Part shown: positions 1 to 7,385 of the stretch, piece after piece
How the letters are laid out: each line of letters begins with the position of its first letter
Numbering within the stretch: the stretch's first letter is position 1
Origin: Prolixibacteraceae bacterium
GTDB lineage: Bacteria; Bacteroidota; Bacteroidia; Bacteroidales; Prolixibacteraceae
DNA length: 23,806 nt
NCBI GenBank assembly: GCA_003516705.1
Contig: DPCJ01000107.1
Span: forward strand, 10,808 to 34,613
Reading direction: 5' to 3'
The notes under the pieces: model-generated
Told to the model about the DNA's origin: nothing
Databases searched by the model: none
What the model saw: only the letters and a program-made list of their open reading frames with translations
Translations under genes and position numbers: made by a program

Positions 1-265
1 AGCCAAACGGATTGCAGCTTTCGAAATTAACTGCCAACATTTTGCACTCGCTGAATTTACAATCGCGGATAGTGGTTTTCATGAGTTTAACAAAACTCAG
101 GTTGCAACCCGTAAAAACGCAATTGGCAAAAATGAAATCAGAAAGGTCGGTTTGCGCAAAATTACAATTCACAAAACTGCAACCCTCGTACTCGCCTTTT
201 TCAAGCCGAACAACCTCAAAATCAACTTCCCTGAAAGTTTTATCCTCAACAAAGACATGCTTCAT
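1..265 (-). CDS. Pentapeptide-repeat protein, Qnr-like (partial, C-terminus outside window)
   Basis: The reverse strand encodes an open frame of 88 residues from an ATG at 265 to the window edge. From about residue 29 it shows repeated five-residue units with Phe or Leu at the centre and small, Cys or Asn neighbours, for example CSFVN, CNFAQ, TDLSD, FIFAN, CVFTG, CNLSF, CKFSE, CKMLA. This is the pentapeptide-repeat pattern, which folds as a right-handed quadrilateral beta-helix. The opening (FxEVDFEVVRLEKGEYEGCSF) resembles the Qnr/McbG branch, whose characterised members bind DNA gyrase, but most Bacteroidota relatives are untested. There is no signal peptide, so it is probably cytoplasmic. 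The ATG lies one base after the GH2 stop codon, so the two are probably co-transcribed and translationally coupled. Family call is firm; a gyrase role is only inference. Confidence 0.82.
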   Translation of the reverse strand, partial: MKHVFVEDKTFREVDFEVVRLEKGEYEGCSFVNCNFAQTDLSDFIFANCVFTGCNLSFVKLMKTTIRDCKFSECKMLAVNFESCNPFG

Positions 266-266
266 T

Positions 267-2699
267 TTATTGTATTTTGAGTGTCGTTTCTGCGGGTTTA
301 AGTCCTTTTGCTTCAGCAGTAATTTTTGCTGTCCCGGTTTTATCAGCCGATTTTACTATCAGCATCGCCTTCCCGTAAAAAAGATTCACAATTTTTGATT
401 GAAACGGGTTGAGCGATTGCGGATTTCCGTTGTCAATTCCGGCGATGGTAACTTCGCCTTCGGTTTTTATTTCAATCCTGTTGTCGGCCAGCGGACAAAC
501 ATTTCCGTCTTTGTCCAGCGCTTCAATCAAAACAAACGAGAGGTCCTTTCCATCGGCTGTAATTTCAGAGCGGTCGGGTGTCAAACGCAGTTGAACCGGT
601 TCGCCGGCAGTTTTCATCAAGCTTTCTCCTATAATTTCACCCTCCTTGTAAGCCACCACTTTCAGTTCGCCGGGTTGATAAATAGCATCGTTCCACATCA
701 GCCTGAAACGGTCAACCGAATGATTTGATTTTGGGTTCTTGCATTTTTTACCCAGCGATTTTCCGTTCAGGAAAAGTTCGGCACAATCGCCGTTGGTATA
801 AACAAAAACAGGCACGTTTTGTCCAATTCTTTCGGGCCAGTTCCAATGGGGCAAAATATGAATGGTTGTTTCGTCAGTGTTCCAGTAACTTTTGTACAGG
901 TAGTAGCGGTCTTTCGGGATTCCGTTTAAATCCACAATCCCGAAATACGAACTCCGCGAGGCAGCCTCGGCAGTCAGTCCGTTTTGTTTTGCCCACATGT
1001 TTGTGTAAGGTTCGGGTTCACCTAAATAATCGAAACCGGTCCACACAAACTCGCCGGCAACGTAAGGTTCATCCTGCTGCCACATAAAATCGTCGTCGGC
1101 AATTTCGGCCCAGTATGGCGCATGCAAATCATACGAACTTACCTGCAACGATTTGGTGGTTTTTGTTTTGTCGGTGGGCAGCGGAAACTCGTAGAAACCG
1201 CGTGTACTCAGTGTTGAAGCCGATTCAGAAATAATCACCGATTTCCCGGGTTCGAGTTCGCGTGCCAGACTGTAACGGCGTCCATAATTCCAGCAATGCA
1301 CATCGTAAAAATCGAAATGACGCAGTTTTGCACTTTCTTTGCTGTCGCAAACCATGGTGGTTAACCGCGTTGAATCAAACTGTTCCACCAGGTTCAGCAT
1401 AGTTTTCAGTTTATCGAAACCGCCGTTTTTATCCCACTGAACATCTCCCATTTCGTTGCCCACACTCCACAGAAAAATGGATGGGTGGTTCCTGTCGCGC
1501 ACCACAAAATTGCGGATATTGCGCAGTGCAAAGTTTTCGAAGTTGGTGGTATCGGTGATATCAGCTTTTCTGTCGTATTTATCAAAAACCTCGTCAATAA
1601 CTAAAAACCCCATTTTATCGCATAAATCAAGCAGTTCAGGGGCCGGAGAATTATGACTTGTGCGCACGGCGTTGCAACCCATTTCGCGCATAATTTCGAG
1701 CTGGCGTTCCATGGCGCGGTAGTTAAAAGCCGCACCCAACGCACCCAAATCGTGGTGCAGGTTCACGCCTTTCAGTTGCACCCGCTTTTCATTTACATAC
1801 AAACCGTTGTCAGCTGTAATTCTGATTTCGCGCACGCCAAAAGGCGTTTCGTACGAATCAACGAGCTGGTTGTTGTCAAAGATTTCGGTTTTTACCAAAT
1901 ACAAAACCGGATTTCCGGGCTCCCAGCGTTCGGGATTCATCAGTGTGATTACTAAAGTTGCCTTTTTTTGTGAGGCGGATGAAACAGAAATAGTTTCGCT
2001 TGTTTCACCTAATTTATTTCCTTTTTTGTTGAATATGGTTTGCTTCACAACAACCTGTTTTTCAACGTTATTGTTGTTTTTCAAGGTGGTTTCAACCTGA
2101 ACATCGGCCATGTGCGGTTTTATAACCGGAGTTGTAATGTATGTTCCCCAAATATCAACATGAACAGGATTCACAGCAATCAACTGCACTTTCCGGTAAA
2201 TCCCGGCGCCGGGGTACCAACGGCTGTCGTGGTTGCGGGTATCAGCGTGGACCGCCAGTACATTTTCGCCTCCCGGTTTTACCAATTTTGTAATATCGAG
2301 ATAAAATGAGTTGTAGCCATAATCCCATTTCCCGGCCAATTGTCCGTTTACATAAACCTGCGGAAAAGCCATTACTCCATCAAAAAGTAAATACACAGTT
2401 TTGCCGCTGTATTCCTTGGAAATATCAAGTTTCAGCCGGTACCAGCCTTCATCTTTCCACGGCAGCTTGCCTGTACTTCCCTCGCCTGCTGGAATAAAAG
2501 GGCCGGCAATTGCCCAATCGTGCGGCACAATAACCTGCTCCCACCCCGTATCGTCGAAGCCAGTTTGAAATGCCTGTTCGTTTGCTCCCTTTTGGAATTT
2601 CCAACCTGAATCTAAAACTGAAACAGTTCGTTGTGCGATGGCAGATTGCACAAAAAGTATGATAAAAAGGGCAAAAACAAGAATATTATTAAGCTTCAT
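267..2699 (-). CDS. Secreted glycoside hydrolase family 2 (beta-galactosidase-like)
   Basis: The 810-residue product begins with a signal peptide (MKLNN, hydrophobic stretch, AIA-Q cleavage). A start nine codons upstream (2726) would precede the signal peptide with polar residues, so I prefer 2699. Domain order: GH2 sugar-binding jelly roll (about 25-180), Ig-like sandwich (about 185-290), TIM barrel (about 295-590), then C-terminal Ig-like domains of the DUF4982/GH2-C type. The barrel shows the GH2 signature RTSHNSPAPELLDLCDKMGF, the acid/base Glu in WSVGNEMGD (about residue 416) and the nucleophile Glu in AGEFVWTGFDY (about residue 550), so it should be active. Family members cleave beta-galactosides or beta-glucuronides; the substrate cannot be read here. 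It is expected in the periplasm or at the outer membrane. No SusC/SusD pair lies beside it. A pentapeptide gene follows one base after its stop. Confidence 0.93.
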   Translation of the reverse strand: MKLNNILVFALFIILFVQSAIAQRTVSVLDSGWKFQKGANEQAFQTGFDDTGWEQVIVPHDWAIAGPFIPAGEGSTGKLPWKDEGWYRLKLDISKEYSGKTVYLLFDGVMAFPQVYVNGQLAGKWDYGYNSFYLDITKLVKPGGENVLAVHADTRNHDSRWYPGAGIYRKVQLIAVNPVHVDIWGTYITTPVIKPHMADVQVETTLKNNNNVEKQVVVKQTIFNKKGNKLGETSETISVSSASQKKATLVITLMNPERWEPGNPVLYLVKTEIFDNNQLVDSYETPFGVREIRITADNGLYVNEKRVQLKGVNLHHDLGALGAAFNYRAMERQLEIMREMGCNAVRTSHNSPAPELLDLCDKMGFLVIDEVFDKYDRKADITDTTNFENFALRNIRNFVVRDRNHPSIFLWSVGNEMGDVQWDKNGGFDKLKTMLNLVEQFDSTRLTTMVCDSKESAKLRHFDFYDVHCWNYGRRYSLARELEPGKSVIISESASTLSTRGFYEFPLPTDKTKTTKSLQVSSYDLHAPYWAEIADDDFMWQQDEPYVAGEFVWTGFDYLGEPEPYTNMWAKQNGLTAEAASRSSYFGIVDLNGIPKDRYYLYKSYWNTDETTIHILPHWNWPERIGQNVPVFVYTNGDCAELFLNGKSLGKKCKNPKSNHSVDRFRLMWNDAIYQPGELKVVAYKEGEIIGESLMKTAGEPVQLRLTPDRSEITADGKDLSFVLIEALDKDGNVCPLADNRIEIKTEGEVTIAGIDNGNPQSLNPFQSKIVNLFYGKAMLIVKSADKTGTAKITAEAKGLKPAETTLKIQ

Positions 2700-2821
2700 A
2701 GCAATGATATTTAATGACTTATCCATAAAAAGCAGGATAAAAAATGAAGTGTTAAAATACGAAAATATGCCGAACCCAGCGTCAAAAAATCTTCACGAGG
2801 CAGCAATCAGAAAGCAGAAAA

Positions 2822-3280
2822 TCAGGGTTCAGCTTTCCATATTTTATCCGAAGCCGGAAGATACTCAGACAACGCCGCCGAACCGTACCACGGAACCAAT
2901 TCAACATCAAAAATACCAGCTTTTATTGCGGGGTCGGTTTGCACCAATGCTGCAGCTTCTTCAACGGTTTTTACATTCAGAATGAAAAGTCCTCGCCAGG
3001 TTTTATCGTTCTCACCAAACGGACCGGCGACAATCAGTTTTCCCTCATCAACCAGCCGTTGAATATTCTCCATATGACCGCGGAAAAGTTTGTTGCGATC
3101 CTCTTTGTCGGTGGTTTTGTTTTCACCGGTTTTCAGAATCACAAAAACATAATTTTTCATCCCGAAATCGTCGGCACCCAGTTTTTTAGCCAAAGCTTCA
3201 TCGTAGTTGGGATTGGTTTTTTGAGCATAAGACAAAACTCCGGCGAAAAGAAAAAGAATCAGGAAAATTGTTGCTTTCAT
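2822..3280 (-). CDS. Secreted YCII-domain protein
   Basis: This codes for 152 residues from ATG at 3280. The first 20 residues (MKATIFLILFLFAGVLSYAQ) are a signal peptide ending in YAQ, which fixes the start; an in-frame ATG at 3361 would put a polar segment in front of it. The mature part has a YciI-like fold signature: a beta strand (YVFVILKTG), a helix starting at His in HMENIQRLVDEGKLIVAGPF, then a strand (GLFILNV), a helix with TDPAIKAGIFDVELVPWYG. YCII domains are small alpha/beta dimers related to muconolactone isomerase-like folds; most have no proven activity. The His and Asp-Pro conserved in the family are present. Secretion is common among Bacteroidota versions but unusual against the cytoplasmic E. 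coli YciI. Monocistronic; it diverges from the L,D-transpeptidase gene. Confidence 0.85.
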   Translation of the reverse strand: MKATIFLILFLFAGVLSYAQKTNPNYDEALAKKLGADDFGMKNYVFVILKTGENKTTDKEDRNKLFRGHMENIQRLVDEGKLIVAGPFGENDKTWRGLFILNVKTVEEAAALVQTDPAIKAGIFDVELVPWYGSAALSEYLPASDKIWKAEP

Positions 3281-3289
3281 AAATAAGGC

Positions 3290-3310
3290 TTTTCTGTTAT
3301 TATCAGAAAA
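3290..3310. promoter_or_regulatory. Inverted repeat in divergent intergenic region
   Basis: A perfect 7-base inverted repeat, TTTTCTG and CAGAAAA, surrounds a 7-base centre (TTATTAT). It sits 10 bases upstream of the YCII-protein start and 130 bases before the divergent L,D-transpeptidase. It could be an operator or a 5' leader hairpin of the YCII transcript; the sequence cannot decide between them. Confidence 0.3.
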
Positions 3311-3385
3311 ACAACAGGTTGCAGGTTTTGTTTTTATCGATACGCTATTTTTTGATTTCATTTTTTTTAAGCCTGCTGTTTCTTA

Positions 3386-3417
3386 TTGCTGGAATTAACG
3401 GTTTTCAATTATTTTCG
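3386..3417 (+). promoter_or_regulatory. Candidate Bacteroidota-type promoter for the L,D-transpeptidase
   Basis: TTG at 3386-3388 is followed after 21 bases by TATTTTCG (3410-3417), one base off the TAnnTTTG -7 consensus. Transcription would begin some 15 bases before the ATG at 3440. The fit is moderate. Confidence 0.35.
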
Positions 3418-3439
3418 CCCGACCAATTGCAAATGATTA

Positions 3440-4186
3440 ATGAGACTTATCATACTCCTCTTACCGTTCATATTCATGGGTTTCGAAATGAATCCATCTT
3501 CGTTTAAAGCGAAGCAGCTGAATTTTACGCGTGTGCGCGAAGCTTTTGCCGCAAAAGAAAAAACTGTTTCGAAAACGCTTGTTGCAAATTCTCTTTCACG
3601 CGACAGTTTGCAAATTTATCTACGCGCTTTTAAAACCGAAAAAATCATTGAACTCTGGGCAAAAAACATTGCTGAGCCAAAATTTAAGCTGATTAAAGAA
3701 TTTCCAATCTGCGAGATTTCAGGAAACATCGGGCCGAAAAGACGCTCGGGCGATTTGCAGGTTCCCGAGGGGTTTTATTACATTTCTGATTTAAACCCGT
3801 TCAGCAAATATTACCTCTCAATGCAAATCAATTACCCCAACGCTTCCGACAGTATCCGCGGTATAAAAGGCCGGCTGGGAAATCTGATTTTTATTCACGG
3901 CGCCTGCGAATCATCGGGGTGCATTTCGATTACCGATGAAAAAATCAAGGAGTTGTACGTTTATTTTATTGAAGCGAGGAACGCTGGTCAGCAAAAAGTG
4001 GAAATCACCATATTCCCGTCAAAACTGGAAGACAAAGCCTACGAAAAACTGACCAAAGTGTACAGTAAAGACAAAGACAAAACCAGTCTTTGGGCCGATT
4101 TGAAAAATAGCTACGATTATTTTGAACGTAAAAAAGTCCCGCCAACAGTTAAATTTCTGAAAAACGGTTCACACGAAATCAACTGA
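3440..4186 (+). CDS. L,D-transpeptidase, YafK-type
   Basis: The 248-residue product has an N-terminal hydrophobic export signal (MRLIILLLPFIFMGF). The catalytic region reads IHGACESSGCISITDE: His153, Ser159, Gly160 and the nucleophile Cys161 match the HGx(5)GC pattern of the YkuD/ErfK/YafK L,D-transpeptidase fold. Upstream, FKLIKEFPIC followed by GDLQVPEGFYYI is the usual YafK-like arrangement (output strand, then the 'G..TPEG.Y.I' segment). Such enzymes act in the periplasm on meso-diaminopimelate stems: 3-3 cross-linking, attachment of lipoproteins to peptidoglycan, or (E. coli DpaA/LdtF, formerly YafK) release of that attachment. Which applies here is unknown. It ends seven bases before the stop of the oppositely oriented Cys/His/Asp lipoprotein gene. 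Confidence 0.9.
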   Translation: MRLIILLLPFIFMGFEMNPSSFKAKQLNFTRVREAFAAKEKTVSKTLVANSLSRDSLQIYLRAFKTEKIIELWAKNIAEPKFKLIKEFPICEISGNIGPKRRSGDLQVPEGFYYISDLNPFSKYYLSMQINYPNASDSIRGIKGRLGNLIFIHGACESSGCISITDEKIKELYVYFIEARNAGQQKVEITIFPSKLEDKAYEKLTKVYSKDKDKTSLWADLKNSYDYFERKKVPPTVKFLKNGSHEIN

Positions 4187-4193
4187 AAATATC

Positions 4194-6083
4194 TCACGTT
4201 GGCGGATGTAGCCGCTTCACAAACCAGGTACGCACTTTTTGCATGGTTGCGCGTTGACCGGCTGGTGCCTGTCGTTTACAGGTTGCTCTTTCCGAACTGT
4301 TTTCAGGGGCTCCCCAGCGGATTTCAACCCCGTCGTTTGGGTTGTAAGCCATCTCAAAAGCTTCCTTTCTGTCAAGCAATTCTTTCATCGAAAGTTGTTG
4401 CTCCGAGCCATCTGTTCGGGTGTACGTAATGGTCAGTTCACTGACTTTTTTATCGAGCATCGATTGCAATTCTTGTTTTAGTGCATCGGGCGAACTGCGT
4501 TTTGGCACATCAAAATCTTCAGGGAATTTGGCAACACGCTCCGGAAAACCAAGCACTGCATCCATGGCAATCAGCAACCGCAAATCGCGGTTGGGGGTTG
4601 AAAAATCTTCCCACGGACCGCCGGTAATAAAAACTCCTTTGGCAGAAGATGGCATCGGAATCACAGCGCCGGGATGTTTTTTAAAATAAGCCTCGCCGGT
4701 TGCCACCGATTTCACGCGCACCTGTAATTGCTCGTGCAATGCCTGTACCAAATCGTTCAGTGCTGCTTCGGGGTCAAGTGGTTTTGGGTTGATAATGCGT
4801 TCCATGAAAAGATAAAATGAGTCGGCTGGCATTTGCCACTGTTGCATCGAAAACGGTGCAAACCCCGATTCGGCTGTGATTTCCTCATTTTTCAACAACC
4901 GTGTTTTGCCGTTTTCTGTCACCATCGGGCGAAAAGCTTTGAAGCCGGGTTCGCCAACAACATCAACCGTGTTAAACAGAAAGTTGCCTTTCCAGAATCG
5001 TTTTATGGCCACAGTTTTGTCGGGCTGTGCATCAACCGCCAGCAAAACACCGGGCTTGTCTTTCGTTTGCGGAACCCAGCTTACCAGCACCAACGTGTGT
5101 CCGTACGGGTCAGCAAAAACGGTTCCCGGCAACAACGACCGACGGTTGAGTTCAACCGGATAATAATCCGATTGCTGGTTTTCGAAAGCCGTTCGGGCAG
5201 TTCCTGAGTGAACCCCATTCATCAGAACCCGGGCAAACGTATTGAAAGCCTGCACTGGATTGCTTTTCGATGACGGCGATTCGTTTGTTATCGACTGCCC
5301 GACACCCGGACTCTTTCCAGGATATCCCCTGTCGCAAATGTGGTAACCAAACGGCAGCCCCAGTTTCCACGCAAAATAGGCGCGCAGAAAAAACGGAGCA
5401 TCGGCACAATCGGGTTCCATGCTCACCCTTATTTTGCTGTCGGGCGAATCTTCGTTCAGCGAAAGATGGTTGTATAACAAGTTTTGTTCTTTCCGTTGTG
5501 TTACTTCGTGCATGTTGGGCCACGATGTTTGTTCGTTGCACCCTTGAAACAAGGCATTTACCCAGGCAGCATAAAGCGTTTCCATGGCAGGATTCCAGCT
5601 TTTTGTAGTTTTCCACACTCCTTTTTGTGCAACTGTTTGCCGGGGTGCAATTTCAAACTCAGTGTAGGCGAGTTCTTTTCCGTCAATGATTATTGCTGCC
5701 CTGTATTTCCCTTCATTCATTCCTGCAAAAGATTCCAAACTCCAAAATGGCAATTCATTACCCGATTTGCCGTTCAATGACTTCACACTCCCAGCGTGGT
5801 CTGTTACCAAAATCCTGGCTTTTTTGATTTCCATTCCACCAGCGGCTAATATGCGAAACTCCTCGCCCGGCGCGGGATTGGCCGGCAAAACCAATATTGC
5901 ATTTTCAAGCCTGTATTTGTTTAGCATTGTTTCAGATGATTCACCTTCAATCAACGAATTGATTTTTTCGGTGATAACTGATCTCTTCTCTCCCTGTTGA
6001 CCGTTGGAACAGGAGAAATTTACCATGAAAAGAAAAAGCAAATTCAATCCAAATAATAGCCGACGAAATGGTTTATTCAACAT
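4194..6083 (-). CDS. Large lipoprotein with transglutaminase-like Cys/His/Asp motif
   Basis: The product is 629 residues from ATG 6083; an ATG at 6164 lies inside the upstream gene and adds residues before the lipoprotein signal. The N-terminus (LLFGLNLLFLFMVNFSCSNG) is a lipoprotein signal with Cys at about residue 24. After an Ig-like segment, residues about 190-360 hold three islands: PDCADAPFFLRAYFAWKLGL (Cys226, start of a helix), DPYGHTLVLVSW (His329 on a strand) and LLAVDAQPD (Asp351). Their order and spacing are those of a papain-like or transglutaminase-like cysteine triad. I do not recognise a named family. The C-terminal part (about 400-629) is alpha/beta rich and unassigned. The gene follows the NlpC/P60 gene by 43 bases on the same strand, which suggests a cell-wall peptide role; that is inference. 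It may be a peptidase, an amidase or an inactive relative. Confidence 0.78.
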   Translation of the reverse strand: MLNKPFRRLLFGLNLLFLFMVNFSCSNGQQGEKRSVITEKINSLIEGESSETMLNKYRLENAILVLPANPAPGEEFRILAAGGMEIKKARILVTDHAGSVKSLNGKSGNELPFWSLESFAGMNEGKYRAAIIIDGKELAYTEFEIAPRQTVAQKGVWKTTKSWNPAMETLYAAWVNALFQGCNEQTSWPNMHEVTQRKEQNLLYNHLSLNEDSPDSKIRVSMEPDCADAPFFLRAYFAWKLGLPFGYHICDRGYPGKSPGVGQSITNESPSSKSNPVQAFNTFARVLMNGVHSGTARTAFENQQSDYYPVELNRRSLLPGTVFADPYGHTLVLVSWVPQTKDKPGVLLAVDAQPDKTVAIKRFWKGNFLFNTVDVVGEPGFKAFRPMVTENGKTRLLKNEEITAESGFAPFSMQQWQMPADSFYLFMERIINPKPLDPEAALNDLVQALHEQLQVRVKSVATGEAYFKKHPGAVIPMPSSAKGVFITGGPWEDFSTPNRDLRLLIAMDAVLGFPERVAKFPEDFDVPKRSSPDALKQELQSMLDKKVSELTITYTRTDGSEQQLSMKELLDRKEAFEMAYNPNDGVEIRWGAPENSSERATCKRQAPAGQRATMQKVRTWFVKRLHPPT

Positions 6084-6126
6084 GTTTTTTTTGCAAATAA
6101 ATCGAGATAAAAACAAAAGTTGCGAA

Positions 6127-7302
6127 TTACCGATTGTACCACTGATGGTTTTTAACCGGAACAATCCCTTCTGACCCGGAATAATTCATTACCCTGCGAA
6201 CTGCAACAAGATTTCTTGCCGGGTCGTTTTTGGGATCGCCGGGAATAATACTCCCGATGTGTACCCGCCCCGACGAATGAATAAAATCGCCATTTGAGAT
6301 GTAAATCCCAACATGGGTAACGCGTTGCGCCGAGCGTCCAAAAAACAGCAGGTCGCCGGGTTGCAGGTTTTCTATTTTGCTGAAATCAACTACTTCTCCA
6401 TATTTTGCCTGTTGCGAGGCATCGCGCGCCAGAATAATACCGTGCCTATAAAATGCAGTCTTTACAAAACCGGAGCAATCGATTCCTTTGGTTGAAGTTC
6501 CTCCCCACAAATAGGGAAAACCCATCATTTGCCGGGCTGTTTTCAGAATATCGCCGGCAGTTGAATTTAAGTTCACCCATTCTGGAAAAGGCAAACAATC
6601 TTCCTGTTTTACAAAACCGTTTCTCCCATCGGGGAACCTAATCCTGAGCCAATTTTTTGCTGCCTTCTCAGCAATAAACAAGTCTCCCAAAACAATATCT
6701 GAAACAATTTCGACTTTGTCGTCGGGTGAATTGTAAACAAACCCGTTCACCTGTCGATATACCCAACGTGGAGTTTTATTCCACTGGCTCAATTCAGCAA
6801 AAGTTTTTGGTATCAAACCCCCTGAGTCCATCCAGCCAATATAATATTCGGGCGTTTGCACCCTGTACCATTTGTTTTTGTAATCAAGTACCTTCATCGG
6901 TGTTCCCATCAAAACCTGAGAAACCAGTTCCGATGCATCGCCCGGTTTTGCTCGAAGGTTGGCAACCGAAAGATTAACCAGCGCCCAGTTTTTTTCGCCA
7001 ACAGTTGCATCAGGTAAAATCCTGATGGAATCAACAAATTCAACCCTTCTGTCGCTTAAAATCCTAATAATCTGCTGTTTGGCTTCGTATAAATTAGTTT
7101 CGCCTTTGATGACGATTGGCAACTGCAATGTGTCGCTGATTTCGATATTGAGAATGGCCACCCGGCTATCGGGAACCAGCTGTTTTTGGAGTTGCTGCAA
7201 TTCATCTGAAAGGATTTTAAATGAAGTTGTTTGGGCAAAAATGGCCGGTTCAACCCAAATAATTGAGATCAGGAAAAAAATAAAACTGTAAAAATTCTTC
7301 AT
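6127..7302 (-). CDS. SH3-domain NlpC/P60 peptidase, YkfC-like (gamma-D-Glu-diamino acid endopeptidase)
   Basis: The 391-residue product starts with a signal peptide (MKNFYSFIFFLISIIWVEPAIFAQ). Next come an N-terminal region and two bacterial SH3 modules (about 105-165, with VANLRAKPGDASELVSQVLMGT, and about 175-240), then an NlpC/P60 domain (about 250-370). Its motifs are YLWGGTSTKGIDCSGFV (Cys276), VTHVGIYI (His330) and FIHSSG (His342), the expected C40 Cys-His-His set. This layout matches YkfC and DPP VI-type enzymes, which cut between gamma-D-Glu and the diamino acid in peptides with a free N-terminal L-Ala, a murein recycling step. No YkfB-like epimerase is in view. A stop at 6127 and the next start at 6083 suggest co-transcription with the lipoprotein gene. 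Confidence 0.92.
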   Translation of the reverse strand: MKNFYSFIFFLISIIWVEPAIFAQTTSFKILSDELQQLQKQLVPDSRVAILNIEISDTLQLPIVIKGETNLYEAKQQIIRILSDRRVEFVDSIRILPDATVGEKNWALVNLSVANLRAKPGDASELVSQVLMGTPMKVLDYKNKWYRVQTPEYYIGWMDSGGLIPKTFAELSQWNKTPRWVYRQVNGFVYNSPDDKVEIVSDIVLGDLFIAEKAAKNWLRIRFPDGRNGFVKQEDCLPFPEWVNLNSTAGDILKTARQMMGFPYLWGGTSTKGIDCSGFVKTAFYRHGIILARDASQQAKYGEVVDFSKIENLQPGDLLFFGRSAQRVTHVGIYISNGDFIHSSGRVHIGSIIPGDPKNDPARNLVAVRRVMNYSGSEGIVPVKNHQWYNR

Positions 7303-7324
7303 TACCGCTTTGAATATCAGGTTG

Positions 7325-7332
7325 CAAAATTA
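7325..7332 (-). promoter_or_regulatory. Candidate -7 element before the NlpC/P60 gene
   Basis: Read on the minus strand this is TAATTTTG, a full match to TAnnTTTG, 22 bases before the NlpC/P60 start. The -33 partner is weak: TTTG at 7351-7348 lies only 15 bases away. If real, the peptidase and lipoprotein genes could be transcribed independently of the fucosidase. Confidence 0.4.
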
Positions 7333-7385
7333 AGGAAATTGTTTGTACAAAGTCAGAATAAAAAAGCGATTCACAGTCGTTATAA

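Noticed and set aside
12..2497. Several plus-strand open frames opposite the GH2 gene
   Set aside because: They are reading-frame shadows: the minus strand has a continuous 810-residue GH2 product with catalytic motifs, and the plus-strand frames show no domain.
5152..5616. A 154-codon minus-strand frame inside the lipoprotein gene
   Set aside because: It lies in another frame of a well-supported 629-residue gene, is rich in Arg and Cys in a random-like manner, and has no start context or domain.
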